The notes beneath the pieces were generated by a model that did no database searches, was not told where the DNA came from, and saw nothing but the letters and a program-made list of their open reading frames with translations. DNA of 64,000 nucleotides from CAZAKZ01 sp964485695 (GTDB lineage Bacteria > Planctomycetota > JAFGQW01), in contig CAZAKZ010000010.1 of the NCBI GenBank assembly GCA_964485695.1, positions 1 to 64,000 of the forward strand. The letters are read 5' to 3'. Shown in pieces: positions 57,401 through 64,000 of the stretch. Within the stretch, counting starts at the first letter, position 1; each line of letters begins with the position of its first letter. A program made the position numbers and the translations under genes.

Positions 57401-57686
57401 TGGGGGTCCAGGTGGTGCCCCGGTTCCTCGTCTTCCAGACGCCGCCCGAGGCCACGGCCACGTACCAGGTGCTCTTGTGCCGGGGGTGAATTGCGATGTC
57501 GCCGATGCGCCCGGACATGAGCGCCGGGCCGATGCCGCGGAGCTTCAGCCCGCTGACAAGGCCGGCGTCGAGGACGGGCTTCTTCTTGGCCTCCGTTTTC
57601 TTGTCTTTATTCTTGGTTTCCTGCGCCTGGGAAGACCAGGAGCCCAGGATGAACATGGCCAGCATGGCTGCTATGAAAGTCTTCAT
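54405..57686 (-). CDS. Secreted BNR/VPS10-like beta-propeller protein
   Basis: A 1,093-residue protein with a signal peptide (FIAAMLAMFILGSWSSQAQ). From residue 35 to about 750 it has many Asp-box (BNR) repeats of the S-x-D-x-G-x-T-W kind: SVDDGRSWKNVG, TTDGGTTWKRV, TVDGGETWKKL, SADAGRTWSKR, STDQGKTWIPI and others, so it should form one or two large propellers like VPS10/sortilin and sialidases. A basic linker (KKAKKKGG-type Lys-rich run near residue 835) and an alpha-helical tail follow. Close relatives are common in Acidobacteria, Gemmatimonadota and Planctomycetota, but the function is unknown; no sialidase catalytic Arg set is clear. The ATG at 57686 has GGAG 7 bases upstream; a longer frame to 57824 has none. 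Confidence 0.82.
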   Translation of the reverse strand: MKTFIAAMLAMFILGSWSSQAQETKNKDKKTEAKKKPVLDAGLVSGLKLRGIGPALMSGRIGDIAIHPRHKSTWYVAVASGGVWKTRNRGTTWTPIFDGQGSYSIGCVAIDPNNPHIVWVGTGENNSQRSVGFGDGVYKSVDDGRSWKNVGLKESEHIGKILVDPMDSDVVYVAAQGPLWAPGGDRGLYKTTDGGTTWKRVLEISENTGVTDVVFDPRDSEVLYAASYQRRRHVWTLIDGGPESAVYKTVDGGETWKKLRKGLPGGDVGRIGLAISPMKPDVVYALVEAAGKGSGFYRSADAGRTWSKRSSYISTSPQYYQEIFADPNVFDRVYSLDTLMKVTDDGGKTFKNVGRAYKHVDDHALAFDADDPDYLLAGCDGGVYESFDRGKTWDFKANLPVTQFYKLCVDNALPFYNVYGGTQDNNTQGGPSRTMSSHGITNADWFITVGGDGFEPQVDPEDPNIVYSQYQYGGLRRFDRKNGSLTNIQPQPGEGEEALRFNWDSALLISPHSHTRLYFGANRLMRSDDRGDSWRAVSPDLTRRIDRNKLEVMGRVWGVDAVAKNRSTSFYGTLVSLTESPRKEGLLYTGADDGLIQVTEDGGRTWRKIESIEGVPDRTYVSDLEASVHDADTVFACFNNHKMGDFKPYISKSTDQGKTWIPIHGDLPVRGPVWAVAQDHVNENLLFAGTEFGVFFTVDGGKHWVRLKSGIPTIAVRDIEIQRRENDLACGTFGRGFYILDDYTPLRHLTPELLDREAVMFPVKRTWIYTQTRRLGGGKKASQGHAFYTAPNPPFGAVFTYYLKEGPKTRKQKRKEKEKKAKKKGGVVEYPTWEALRAEAKEESPAVLLTITDRDGNRIRRIKAPASKGIHRVAWDLRLPSQRPASLRASRGGLMAVPGTYCVHMTLKVDGKVKPLAEARTFEVTPLGSGSLPAPDREVWLAYMQKAGRLQGAVLGTGEVIRDATNRVKLILQVLKTHPHLDKALEAEARGLEKRIEKIRRIMYGDSIIKRHFEPTPPSLMNRVRRALAGNWNCAPTQTQRNAYDIAARGFEKVLAEVKILVQKDLKALEDKLDRAGAPWTPGRMPKWKRESR

Positions 57687-57767
57687 TATCCTTCTCCAAG
57701 TTGGATTCGAGGGGAGGAGATTGTATCCGGACCCGGGCGGAGAGTTCAAGCGCGGTGAGGATATGGA

Positions 57768-57867
57768 TCCCACGCCCTGATTATTTCCTGGATCGGGACA
57801 TCTCAGAGGTGTGGGATGCCCCACGTTCCTGAAATGTCCCGATTCAGGAAATAATCTGGGCGTGGGA
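57768..57867. repeat. 34-bp imperfect inverted repeat with nested hairpin
   Basis: Bases 57768-57801 and 57834-57867 are inverted repeats of 34 bp with two mismatches, beginning TCCCACGCCC and ending ATCGGGACAT. The 32-bp centre contains a further GTGGG/CCCAC hairpin. It lies in the gap between the BNR gene and the DUF4091 gene. No target duplication or coding content is visible. It could be a small palindromic mobile element or a transcription terminator. Confidence 0.7.
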
Positions 57868-57912
57868 AATCAGCTGGAAGCAATACAAAGTCCAGCGTCA
57901 TAGTGGAAATTC

Positions 57913-60900
57913 TCAGGGGAACTTCCGCCTGAGCTCCACGATGGCCCGGGCCACGGCCCGGCGGCGCTTCTCGATGGGCGCGGGGTCCCGGGTGAACTCA
58001 GTCATGGACCGGGTGATGGACTGGGGAACCGAGAGCACTTCGGCGTAGTGGTTCTTCTTGAGCCCGAGCCGGTCCTTGTGCTTTTCGAGGAGCCGGTGGA
58101 GCATGGCCAGGTACTCGTAGTCCTCGATGCCGTCGCGGAGCATCTCCCAGCGGATGCTGTCCACGGGCCCGTCCAGGACGGGACCGGCGGCGGTGCCGTC
58201 GGCCGCGGCCTCGGGTGGATACACGAACCGCCCGTCGCCGTTGCCCCAGGGGCGCTTGACGCCGGCAGGGGTGCTGTATCCCGAGGTCCAGCTCATGGGG
58301 TCGGCGTACGGGTTCTGCGGCTTCCGGCGGTCGGGGTACGCGGCCGAGCTGGTCCAGTAGTTGGTGGCCCACACCAGGATGCCCGAGATCCTGCGCTTCC
58401 AGGTCTGCCAGAGCCAGACCCGCATCTCGGTGGCCGGGTGGTCGATGAAGAGGGTGCAGTAGGGCGCCTTGGGGCCGCAGCAGACGTACCACCAGAACGT
58501 CTCCCCCCCGCGCATCCGTTCCTTGGCGCTATCCAGGTCGAAGTTGTAGGACACCGGGCACCAGATGTTCGGGCCGCCCACGAGGCCTTGCTCCACCTGT
58601 TCGGTGAGCATGCGCTGGATGTCCGGGGCGTTCTCCTTCAGCTTCTGGAAGCCGTTCATAACGAAGGCGTAGTCCCTGGGAGCCGGCTCGTCGAACCAGT
58701 AGACAAAGGCCTCGTCCAGCCAGCCCTTCTCGCGCAGGTGCTCCTGCATGGCGTGGCAGTAGTTCCTGAACGCCGCCTTGTATTCCGGCGTGTCCTCGGT
58801 GAATCCGAGGAGCTCGGGTACGCGGCGGGCGTGGAACGTGCCGCCGCCCAGGCCCGGGATGGAGAGGCGGAAGGTGGTGAAGTGGTAGCGGCCGAAGGCC
58901 CGGTCCAGGGCCTTATCCCAGGCGGACCAGTCGAACACGGGCCGGGGACCGCCGGGAGCGTCCTTCTTCCAGGTGACTTTTAGCCGGTCGAGGGGCGCGG
59001 GGTCATAGGGAGAGATGTGGTGGCGGCTGTAGTTCTCGAGGTACTTCGCCAGCACCGCGCGGCGCTGCGCCGGGTTCTTGAGGTTGTGGTAGCGCCAGAC
59101 CAGTTCCGGCCGGAATCCGAAGGCCGTGGTGCAGGTCATGCGGTCGGGGAGGGTGAAGTCAAAGACCTCCACCTCGAGAGAGGTGCGGGCCTCGTACCCC
59201 TTGGCGGTGACTTCCAGGACGCCTTTGTATGTGCCCGCGGGCGCGTTTCGGGGCACGGTGACGCGGATCCAGATGGGCTGGTTCCGGTTCGCCTCCACGT
59301 CCACGGGCCGGGTGAAGGGCGGCAGGGGATCGGGCCAGGGCGCTGCCGTGCCCGACGAGTCCGTGGGCCGAGCGATGTCCAGGTAGCGCACCCGGAGGAG
59401 GTCGATGTTCTTGGCCGGAATGGTGGCTTTGTCCGGGCCTTCGAGCGCGCTCGCCTGCGCCGTCAAGCCCTCGAGCGGCTTCTCCCCCGCTCGTACCACC
59501 AGCTGCACGGCCTCGGCCTCGTTCCGGGCAGCGGCAAGGCGGATGGCAGGGCTGCTGTCCTTGGGAAGCGGCCTCGTGCGCGAGACCTTCCAGCCCGAGG
59601 AGCACCACCAGAGCCCGACCGTGCTGCCGGAGCCGGGCAATCTTGAGCCATAGTTCGCGCGATACAGGTCCGCGTTGTTCCAGTCGACATACGCATAATA
59701 CTTGACTTTTTCATCCAACCAATCCCAGCAGTAAGGGATGGGGCCGAGGAGAATCGCCACATATTGACGACCTGCGCTACACACCTTGTAAGGAATTCGA
59801 ATCGTCTGCTTGCCCGGCTCGAGGTCGAGGGTGTGGGGTTGGGAAGGCGGTTTGTTATCGACATAGTGGGAAAAGACTCTGGCCGGTATGGACAGGCGTC
59901 GGCCCGTGCGGTTGTCGATGCGGGCAATGAGGGCGTTGTCGCCGCCCGGAATCCCCTCGCCGATGCTCTGGACAGTGACGGATATTTCGGGAACCACTTT
60001 GTACACGTGCATGAAGTGGGTCTTGCCGGACAGGCAAACAGGTTCACCGCTGACGCGAGAGTGACAGGCGTAGGCGTTTACCTGGATCACTGCAGGGCTC
60101 TTGCTTTTCACAGGAGTAAGGCGGATCCAGATCGTCTCGGCCGGCAGCAACTTCGGAGGAACCGCGAATTTCTTCGAGGTCATCCTGTCCAGGGTGCCGA
60201 TGCGCTTCCAGTCCTTTCCGTCCTGGGAGGCCGAGACCTCCAGCACGCCGCCGCGGTGGTAGTTGACGGTGATCTCCACGAAGACGGCCGTGTGGCGGCG
60301 CCCGGCCACCTGGTGGCAATAGACCACTTCACTGTCCGGGCCGAAGGTCCAGCGGTTGGTGTTGAATCCGCACCGGTGATGCGCGAGGGGACGGCTGTGG
60401 TTCCGCGAGGCGGATTCATACGGCGCCTGGAAATGGTAGTCGTTGCCCTGGAGGTGCTCGCCGTCGCCGAGCGTGATCCCGTGGCGGTTGCGATACACGG
60501 CTTGCACCTTGGTGACGACGACTTCATCGAAAGCCACACTCCCCTTCAAATGCCACTGGCCGAACCGGAGCCGGGTGGAATCGGGATCGAGGACCTTCGG
60601 CGTGAAGAAGACCGAGGTGTAATCCTGCCACTTTCCGGGGATCTTTCCCAGGTCCCGGTTACAGAACAGCGGGCCGGTCACAGGCGTGCCCGAGGTGTAC
60701 GGAGGGCCGAGACTCCGGGCGCAGAAAAGGAGCTGGTAGAGCGCCGACGGCTCCAGATCCAGGGGCGCGGAGAGCCAGTGGTTGCTGTCCTCGCCGTCCC
60801 CGGTCACCGAGATCGATCGCGAGGGGTGTTCATGTTCAATATCAACGGGTTCCAACCGTCCCCGTCCTCCGGACAGCCTCCACCCTGCCGGGCTTTCCTT

Positions 60901-61008
60901 ACCCTCCTCGAAGAGCCCGTTGGGCACGTCGATTTTTTGCGCCGTGGAGGTTCCGACCGCACACGCGAATACGCAAAGGGAGAGCAGGAACGCTTTGAAA
61001 CCCGTCAT
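57913..61008 (-). CDS. Secreted DUF4091 glycosidase-like protein
   Basis: This 1,031-residue protein has a signal peptide (AFLLSLCVFACAVGTSTAQ). The N-terminal third is made of beta-sandwich modules typical of carbohydrate-binding or sugar-hydrolase accessory domains (SVTGDGEDSNHWLSAPLDLE, LEVSASQDGKDW). From about residue 600 there is a TIM-barrel-like region (FVYWFDEPAPRDYAFVM, with likely acidic residues). The DUF4091 signature is near the end (IRWEMLRDGIEDYEYLAML). DUF4091 proteins are predicted glycoside hydrolases of unknown specificity (family knowledge). A GAGGGG ribosome-binding site precedes the start. The gap to the upstream MGMT-like gene is 10 bp, suggesting an operon with it and the radical-SAM gene. 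Confidence 0.8.
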   Translation of the reverse strand: MTGFKAFLLSLCVFACAVGTSTAQKIDVPNGLFEEGKESPAGWRLSGGRGRLEPVDIEHEHPSRSISVTGDGEDSNHWLSAPLDLEPSALYQLLFCARSLGPPYTSGTPVTGPLFCNRDLGKIPGKWQDYTSVFFTPKVLDPDSTRLRFGQWHLKGSVAFDEVVVTKVQAVYRNRHGITLGDGEHLQGNDYHFQAPYESASRNHSRPLAHHRCGFNTNRWTFGPDSEVVYCHQVAGRRHTAVFVEITVNYHRGGVLEVSASQDGKDWKRIGTLDRMTSKKFAVPPKLLPAETIWIRLTPVKSKSPAVIQVNAYACHSRVSGEPVCLSGKTHFMHVYKVVPEISVTVQSIGEGIPGGDNALIARIDNRTGRRLSIPARVFSHYVDNKPPSQPHTLDLEPGKQTIRIPYKVCSAGRQYVAILLGPIPYCWDWLDEKVKYYAYVDWNNADLYRANYGSRLPGSGSTVGLWWCSSGWKVSRTRPLPKDSSPAIRLAAARNEAEAVQLVVRAGEKPLEGLTAQASALEGPDKATIPAKNIDLLRVRYLDIARPTDSSGTAAPWPDPLPPFTRPVDVEANRNQPIWIRVTVPRNAPAGTYKGVLEVTAKGYEARTSLEVEVFDFTLPDRMTCTTAFGFRPELVWRYHNLKNPAQRRAVLAKYLENYSRHHISPYDPAPLDRLKVTWKKDAPGGPRPVFDWSAWDKALDRAFGRYHFTTFRLSIPGLGGGTFHARRVPELLGFTEDTPEYKAAFRNYCHAMQEHLREKGWLDEAFVYWFDEPAPRDYAFVMNGFQKLKENAPDIQRMLTEQVEQGLVGGPNIWCPVSYNFDLDSAKERMRGGETFWWYVCCGPKAPYCTLFIDHPATEMRVWLWQTWKRRISGILVWATNYWTSSAAYPDRRKPQNPYADPMSWTSGYSTPAGVKRPWGNGDGRFVYPPEAAADGTAAGPVLDGPVDSIRWEMLRDGIEDYEYLAMLHRLLEKHKDRLGLKKNHYAEVLSVPQSITRSMTEFTRDPAPIEKRRRAVARAIVELRRKFP

Positions 61009-61018
61009 GATGAACCCC

Positions 61019-61498
61019 TCAGAACTTGATTACGGCCAGGCGCTTCTCGAAATCCTCGACCACGAACCTCTTCTTCCCCTTCTTCACGACCGTATGGCCC
61101 TCGGCCTCCAGGTGCTCCCTCTGGGCCTCGATGCCGCCGGGGTACTTGGGATTCAGCTCGCCGCCCGTCTTCAGCGTCCGCCACCAGGGCGTGACGCGCT
61201 TCCGGCCCTCGGCCACCGCCTCTGCGGCTGCGTTGGCCGCGATCCAGGCGAAGATTCCCGTGGTGATGGGGCAGGTGAAGTTCGCACCGTGCTTCTCCGC
61301 CAGAACAGCGCGGATCTCGTTGATGGTGGTCAGTTTTCCCTTCCGGACCATCCGCATCACCTCGTCCACCTCCATGGGGGCCGGGATCACGAAGGTGCCC
61401 GTGCCCCAGCGCTTGGTCATCTTTCCGGTGACCTTCTGCACCGTGGGCAGGCCCTTGCTCTGACTGAGCTTCTCTCTCCAGGATATGTTGGCTGCCAT
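61019..61498 (-). CDS. MGMT-like small protein
   Basis: A 159-residue protein resembling a group annotated as MGMT-family (alkyltransferase-related): GKLTTINEIRAVLAEKHG, TCPITTGIFAWIAANAA, VTPWWRTLKTGGELNPKYPG, then LEAEGHTVV. The classical alkyltransferase active-site PCHRV is not present; TCPITTGIF stands in its place, so it is unlikely to be a standard repair methyltransferase. It may be an ATL-type binder, or something else; I am only moderately sure of the family. It lies 2 bp after the radical-SAM gene and 10 bp before the DUF4091 gene, inside one likely operon. Confidence 0.6.
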   Translation of the reverse strand: MAANISWREKLSQSKGLPTVQKVTGKMTKRWGTGTFVIPAPMEVDEVMRMVRKGKLTTINEIRAVLAEKHGANFTCPITTGIFAWIAANAAAEAVAEGRKRVTPWWRTLKTGGELNPKYPGGIEAQREHLEAEGHTVVKKGKKRFVVEDFEKRLAVIKF

Positions 61499-61500
61499 GT

Positions 61501-63693
61501 TCAGACCTTGATCTCTATGTTGGTGAGTTCATCCGTCACATTGAAGTCGTACTCCGGATACTCGTACACGGGCATCCTGGCTTCGGTCTCCCCGATGGAG
61601 TAGCCGTAGAGGCTTTCATATCCCGACAGGTCCTCGCCCATGTTCTCTAGCTGCTGCAGGTACTCGCTGATGGACTTGGATTCGATGATGACCACCTTGC
61701 CCATCTTGTGAATGATGGGGCTGTGCATCCGGGTCGGGTCGTGGTCGAACTCGAGAATCCGCCTCCCGTACCGGGTGATGCCGATGACCCGGAAGGTGAG
61801 GCTCTTGCCCACGCCCGGGAGATTCAGCACGCTGCGGTCCGTGGCCAGGAACGGCAGGTCGGCGGCTTTACGGAGCGCGGCGATGTTCTCCACGAGGCGC
61901 TCCGCCTCGAGGGGGAACCGCCGGATCGTATCGTGGTGCGCCTCGGGGAGGGTCCCGATGACCTTCTCCTCCACCTGTTCCTGCACGACCCGCGCCAGGG
62001 GCGCAAAGGTGTGGTTGTTCTCCATGTAGCCCTTGACGGCGAAGGTGTAGTAGGGGAGGACGCCGATCCTGTTCAGGACCTGCCTCAGCTTCGACGCATG
62101 CCCGCGTCTCGAAGCCGAGGCGGTGTAGACGTGCTGGTTCGTCACCGTCCAGCCCGCAGAGAGGAGGCGATGTACAGCGTCCCGGGTTTCCGGTGTCACC
62201 TCCATGGGCGATGTGAAATGGGTCTGGACGACGAACTGCTTGATCCCGATCTTCGATGCCTTCTCCTTGAACTCCTTGAGGATCCGGGTGAGGTCCGGGG
62301 TGATTCGCTGGGGAAGGTAGACCGGGAGGCGCGTGCCGAGGCGCACCCTCAGCATCTCTGCATATTTTTCGCCTTTCTTTCTCTTCTTGTTGGCCTCCTT
62401 CTTCCTGGCGGCCATCTCGTACACTGCGTCCAGGATCTTCTCCAGGGTGTGATCGGCGCTCATGAGCGCGTCGCCGCCGGTGATGAGAATGTCGCGGAGC
62501 TGGGAATCTGTCTCGAAGTAGTTCATGAAGTCGACCAGCTTTTCGGGCCAGGTCTTCCCGGGTTTCAGCCTTTCGAGGTTGAAATTCAGGTGGCCGTTCT
62601 GGAAGTCGTACATCCTCTGGCACGGGGCGCAGAGTCCGCCGCAGGCACGGCCCATTGAGTCCGGAATCAGGATGGCGACGTCGGGGTAGCGCCGGTGGAC
62701 GTTGTTGTGCGAGGGGAGCAGCCAGCCGGCGGCGTTGGGCTTGCCGGGCACCACCTCGTCCTCCCTTTCCCAGGCCACGATGTGTCCGAACTCCTCGACG
62801 AGCTGGCTGCTGTAGACGACGTAATCCCGGATGGCCATGTCCGCGCCGATGGCGAAGTAGGGGACCCGGACGTGCATGAGGGACAGGTAGTAGGGATTCA
62901 CGAAGAAGGGGATACCAGCGTCCCGGGCCTCGTAGAGGACCTTCATGGTGTCGGGATCGAGGGAGTTTCCGAGCATCTCGTTGAGGACCTCGGGAGATCG
63001 CACCGCGAACCGGAGGTGGAATCGCATGTCCCCCCACCACTCCAGGGTTTTCAGGAACTTCTCCTCCCGCAACATGCCCGGCCTGAACTTGAACCTGGAA
63101 CTGGTGATCTCGCCCCGGTCCATGCGGTCGATGATGATGTTGAGGATTCGCTCACGGTTCTCCTCGCGCAGCGTGATGATGCGGGGGTCCAGGCCGGAGG
63201 GAAAGCGGTCCATCCACGCCTCCACCGTCTCCCGGCCGGGCAGGCGCCGCACGCTCTCGCCCCGGAGCTGCCGGAAGACCTCGAGCATGTCCTCGAAGAA
63301 GTAGGGCCGGGCGCCGCCCGTGCCCTGGGTGACCGCCATCCAGATGAGCTTGATGGGATTGCTCACGGCGATCTCGCCCCGCAGGTTCTTGTCCCTGAAC
63401 TCCCGGCCGGCGTTATCGATGTAGTCGAGGATGCGAATGGCTGCGAAGTCACGCCACTGCAGCTTTTCAAAGGATTCCTGGTCGGCATGGTCGCTCTTGT
63501 AAAAGGCGAGGGCATCGGGGCTGGTCTCCAGGATCTCGAGCACCCATTTCCTCACCCCCACCAGCGCTTCGGTCTCGTTCCTGGCCCGGGTCATGATCTC
63601 CTCGAGCTTCGGATTCTCCTTCAGGAGCTTTTCCAGGAGCCGGTGGGACTTGACGTTGATGGCGATCTTGTCGAGAACCTCGATGGTCGGCAT
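61501..63693 (-). CDS. KamA-family radical SAM protein (lysine 2,3-aminomutase-like)
   Basis: A 730-residue protein, much longer than lysine 2,3-aminomutase (about 420) because of an extra N-terminal helical domain (about residues 1-300). The radical SAM cluster motif C-x3-C-x2-C is in RACGGLCAPCQRMYDF near 351. ILITGGDALMSADHTLE, VYLPQRITPDL and VQTHFTSPMEVTPETRDAVH match KamA. NLPGVGKSLTF near 630 carries a Lys at the position of the aminomutase PGGGGK PLP lysine. KamA enzymes move an amino group between carbons of an amino acid; the substrate here is unknown. I start at 63693 (MPTIEVLDK, with AGGAAG upstream); a longer frame to 63813 lacks support. Confidence 0.85.
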   Translation of the reverse strand: MPTIEVLDKIAINVKSHRLLEKLLKENPKLEEIMTRARNETEALVGVRKWVLEILETSPDALAFYKSDHADQESFEKLQWRDFAAIRILDYIDNAGREFRDKNLRGEIAVSNPIKLIWMAVTQGTGGARPYFFEDMLEVFRQLRGESVRRLPGRETVEAWMDRFPSGLDPRIITLREENRERILNIIIDRMDRGEITSSRFKFRPGMLREEKFLKTLEWWGDMRFHLRFAVRSPEVLNEMLGNSLDPDTMKVLYEARDAGIPFFVNPYYLSLMHVRVPYFAIGADMAIRDYVVYSSQLVEEFGHIVAWEREDEVVPGKPNAAGWLLPSHNNVHRRYPDVAILIPDSMGRACGGLCAPCQRMYDFQNGHLNFNLERLKPGKTWPEKLVDFMNYFETDSQLRDILITGGDALMSADHTLEKILDAVYEMAARKKEANKKRKKGEKYAEMLRVRLGTRLPVYLPQRITPDLTRILKEFKEKASKIGIKQFVVQTHFTSPMEVTPETRDAVHRLLSAGWTVTNQHVYTASASRRGHASKLRQVLNRIGVLPYYTFAVKGYMENNHTFAPLARVVQEQVEEKVIGTLPEAHHDTIRRFPLEAERLVENIAALRKAADLPFLATDRSVLNLPGVGKSLTFRVIGITRYGRRILEFDHDPTRMHSPIIHKMGKVVIIESKSISEYLQQLENMGEDLSGYESLYGYSIGETEARMPVYEYPEYDFNVTDELTNIEIKV

Positions 63694-63898
63694 GGCAGAT
63701 TCTTCCTGTGCTGGTGGCTGCAGGAACTTCGGGCGTGTCGTCGGATTCAGCCCGGATTCCGCATACCATTGTAGCAGAGGTTGACAGGGCTGCAATCGTC
63801 GGGGAGCGAACAACCTGTCGCAACAGGATTATACACGGCACGGACAGTGCCGTAGAAAGAGGTGATTCAGGGAAGGAGCCGGAAAAATGGCCTCAGGT
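63694..63898. other. Intergenic spacer, 205 bp
   Basis: Leader of the radical-SAM gene on the minus strand. I see no clear repeat or promoter. Confidence 0.35.
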
Positions 63899-64000
63899 TT
63901 AAGGAAAAATTCCCATCTCCTCCAGTGTGCCGGCTGTGACGATCCGATCCAGCCAGGCGTTCAGCTGTACGAGGTCGGAAGTGTCATCGATACATAAGGC
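63899..64000 (-). CDS. C-terminal end of a gene running off the window
   Basis: The minus strand from the window edge to a TAA at 63899-63901 reads as 33 codons with no interruption: ALCIDDTSDLVQLNAWLDRI, then VTAGTLEEMGIFP. The pattern of short helix, WL-x-R-I, then an A-x-T/S-L-E-E end resembles tails of Rpn-type or similar PD-(D/E)xK nuclease/transposase proteins, but this is a guess. The rest lies beyond the right edge. Confidence 0.5.
   Translation of the reverse strand, partial: ALCIDDTSDLVQLNAWLDRIVTAGTLEEMGIFP

Overview
This 64-kb window is high in G+C by eye and gene-dense. I read about 34 protein-coding genes, one of them partial, and no rRNA, tRNA or CRISPR array. The organism looks like a member of the Planctomycetota or a neighbouring phylum (inference, not proven). 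The reasons are the many large secreted proteins (right-handed beta-helix, PA14, GH172/DUF2961, DUF4091, BNR/VPS10 propellers, VIT-VWA-TPR), two neighbouring secreted proteins that share a C-terminal beta-domain of a kind I associate with planctomycetes, and a sigma-54/HD-GYP style of regulation.

Layout. 1-4,821: an SGNH-fold envelope protein, then a 181-bp inverted-repeat element flanked by TTA direct repeats, then a secreted beta-helix/HEAT protein. 4,822-9,362: recQ and a stand-alone elongation factor G, transcribed divergently. 9,366-17,301: a six-gene minus-strand polysaccharide cluster with five GT4 glycosyltransferases and GDP-mannose 4,6-dehydratase (gmd), several joined by ATGA start/stop overlaps. 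17,395-21,407: a heat-shock cluster (two HSP20 genes, dnaK, a CbpA-type dnaJ) headed by a very good sigma-54 promoter. 21,887-26,832: a repeat-rich protein paired with an HD-GYP protein, facing a PAS/AAA+/Fis sigma-54 activator. 26,967-28,998: nucleoside salvage (cdd, a uridine-phosphorylase-like gene, purine nucleoside phosphorylase). 29,072-34,095: a secreted trypsin-like protease, a small secreted protein with a related C-terminus, an SprT-like metalloprotein and a hotdog thioesterase.

34,245-49,356 is a plus-strand run: a GH172 protein, a beta-helix/PA14 protein, a 2,859-residue FecR-VIT-VWA-TPR giant, and a polytopic GT39-like membrane protein. It ends at a 240-bp array of five hairpins that looks like a non-autonomous IS200/IS605 relative. 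49,661-54,175 carries a soluble histidine kinase with an N-terminal Rossmann domain, its response regulator and an SLC13/DASS anion symporter. 54,405-63,693 carries a BNR/VPS10 protein, a DUF4091 glycosidase-like protein, an MGMT-like small protein and a KamA-family radical-SAM protein, with another imperfect inverted repeat between the first two. The right edge holds the last 33 codons of a further minus-strand gene.

The most interesting points are the sigma-54 promoter on a chaperone operon together with a sigma-54 activator about 5 kb away, the tandem regulators that share an N-terminal domain, the FecR-VIT-VWA-TPR giant within its secreted-protein cluster, the Rossmann-headed histidine kinase, and three different palindromic elements.
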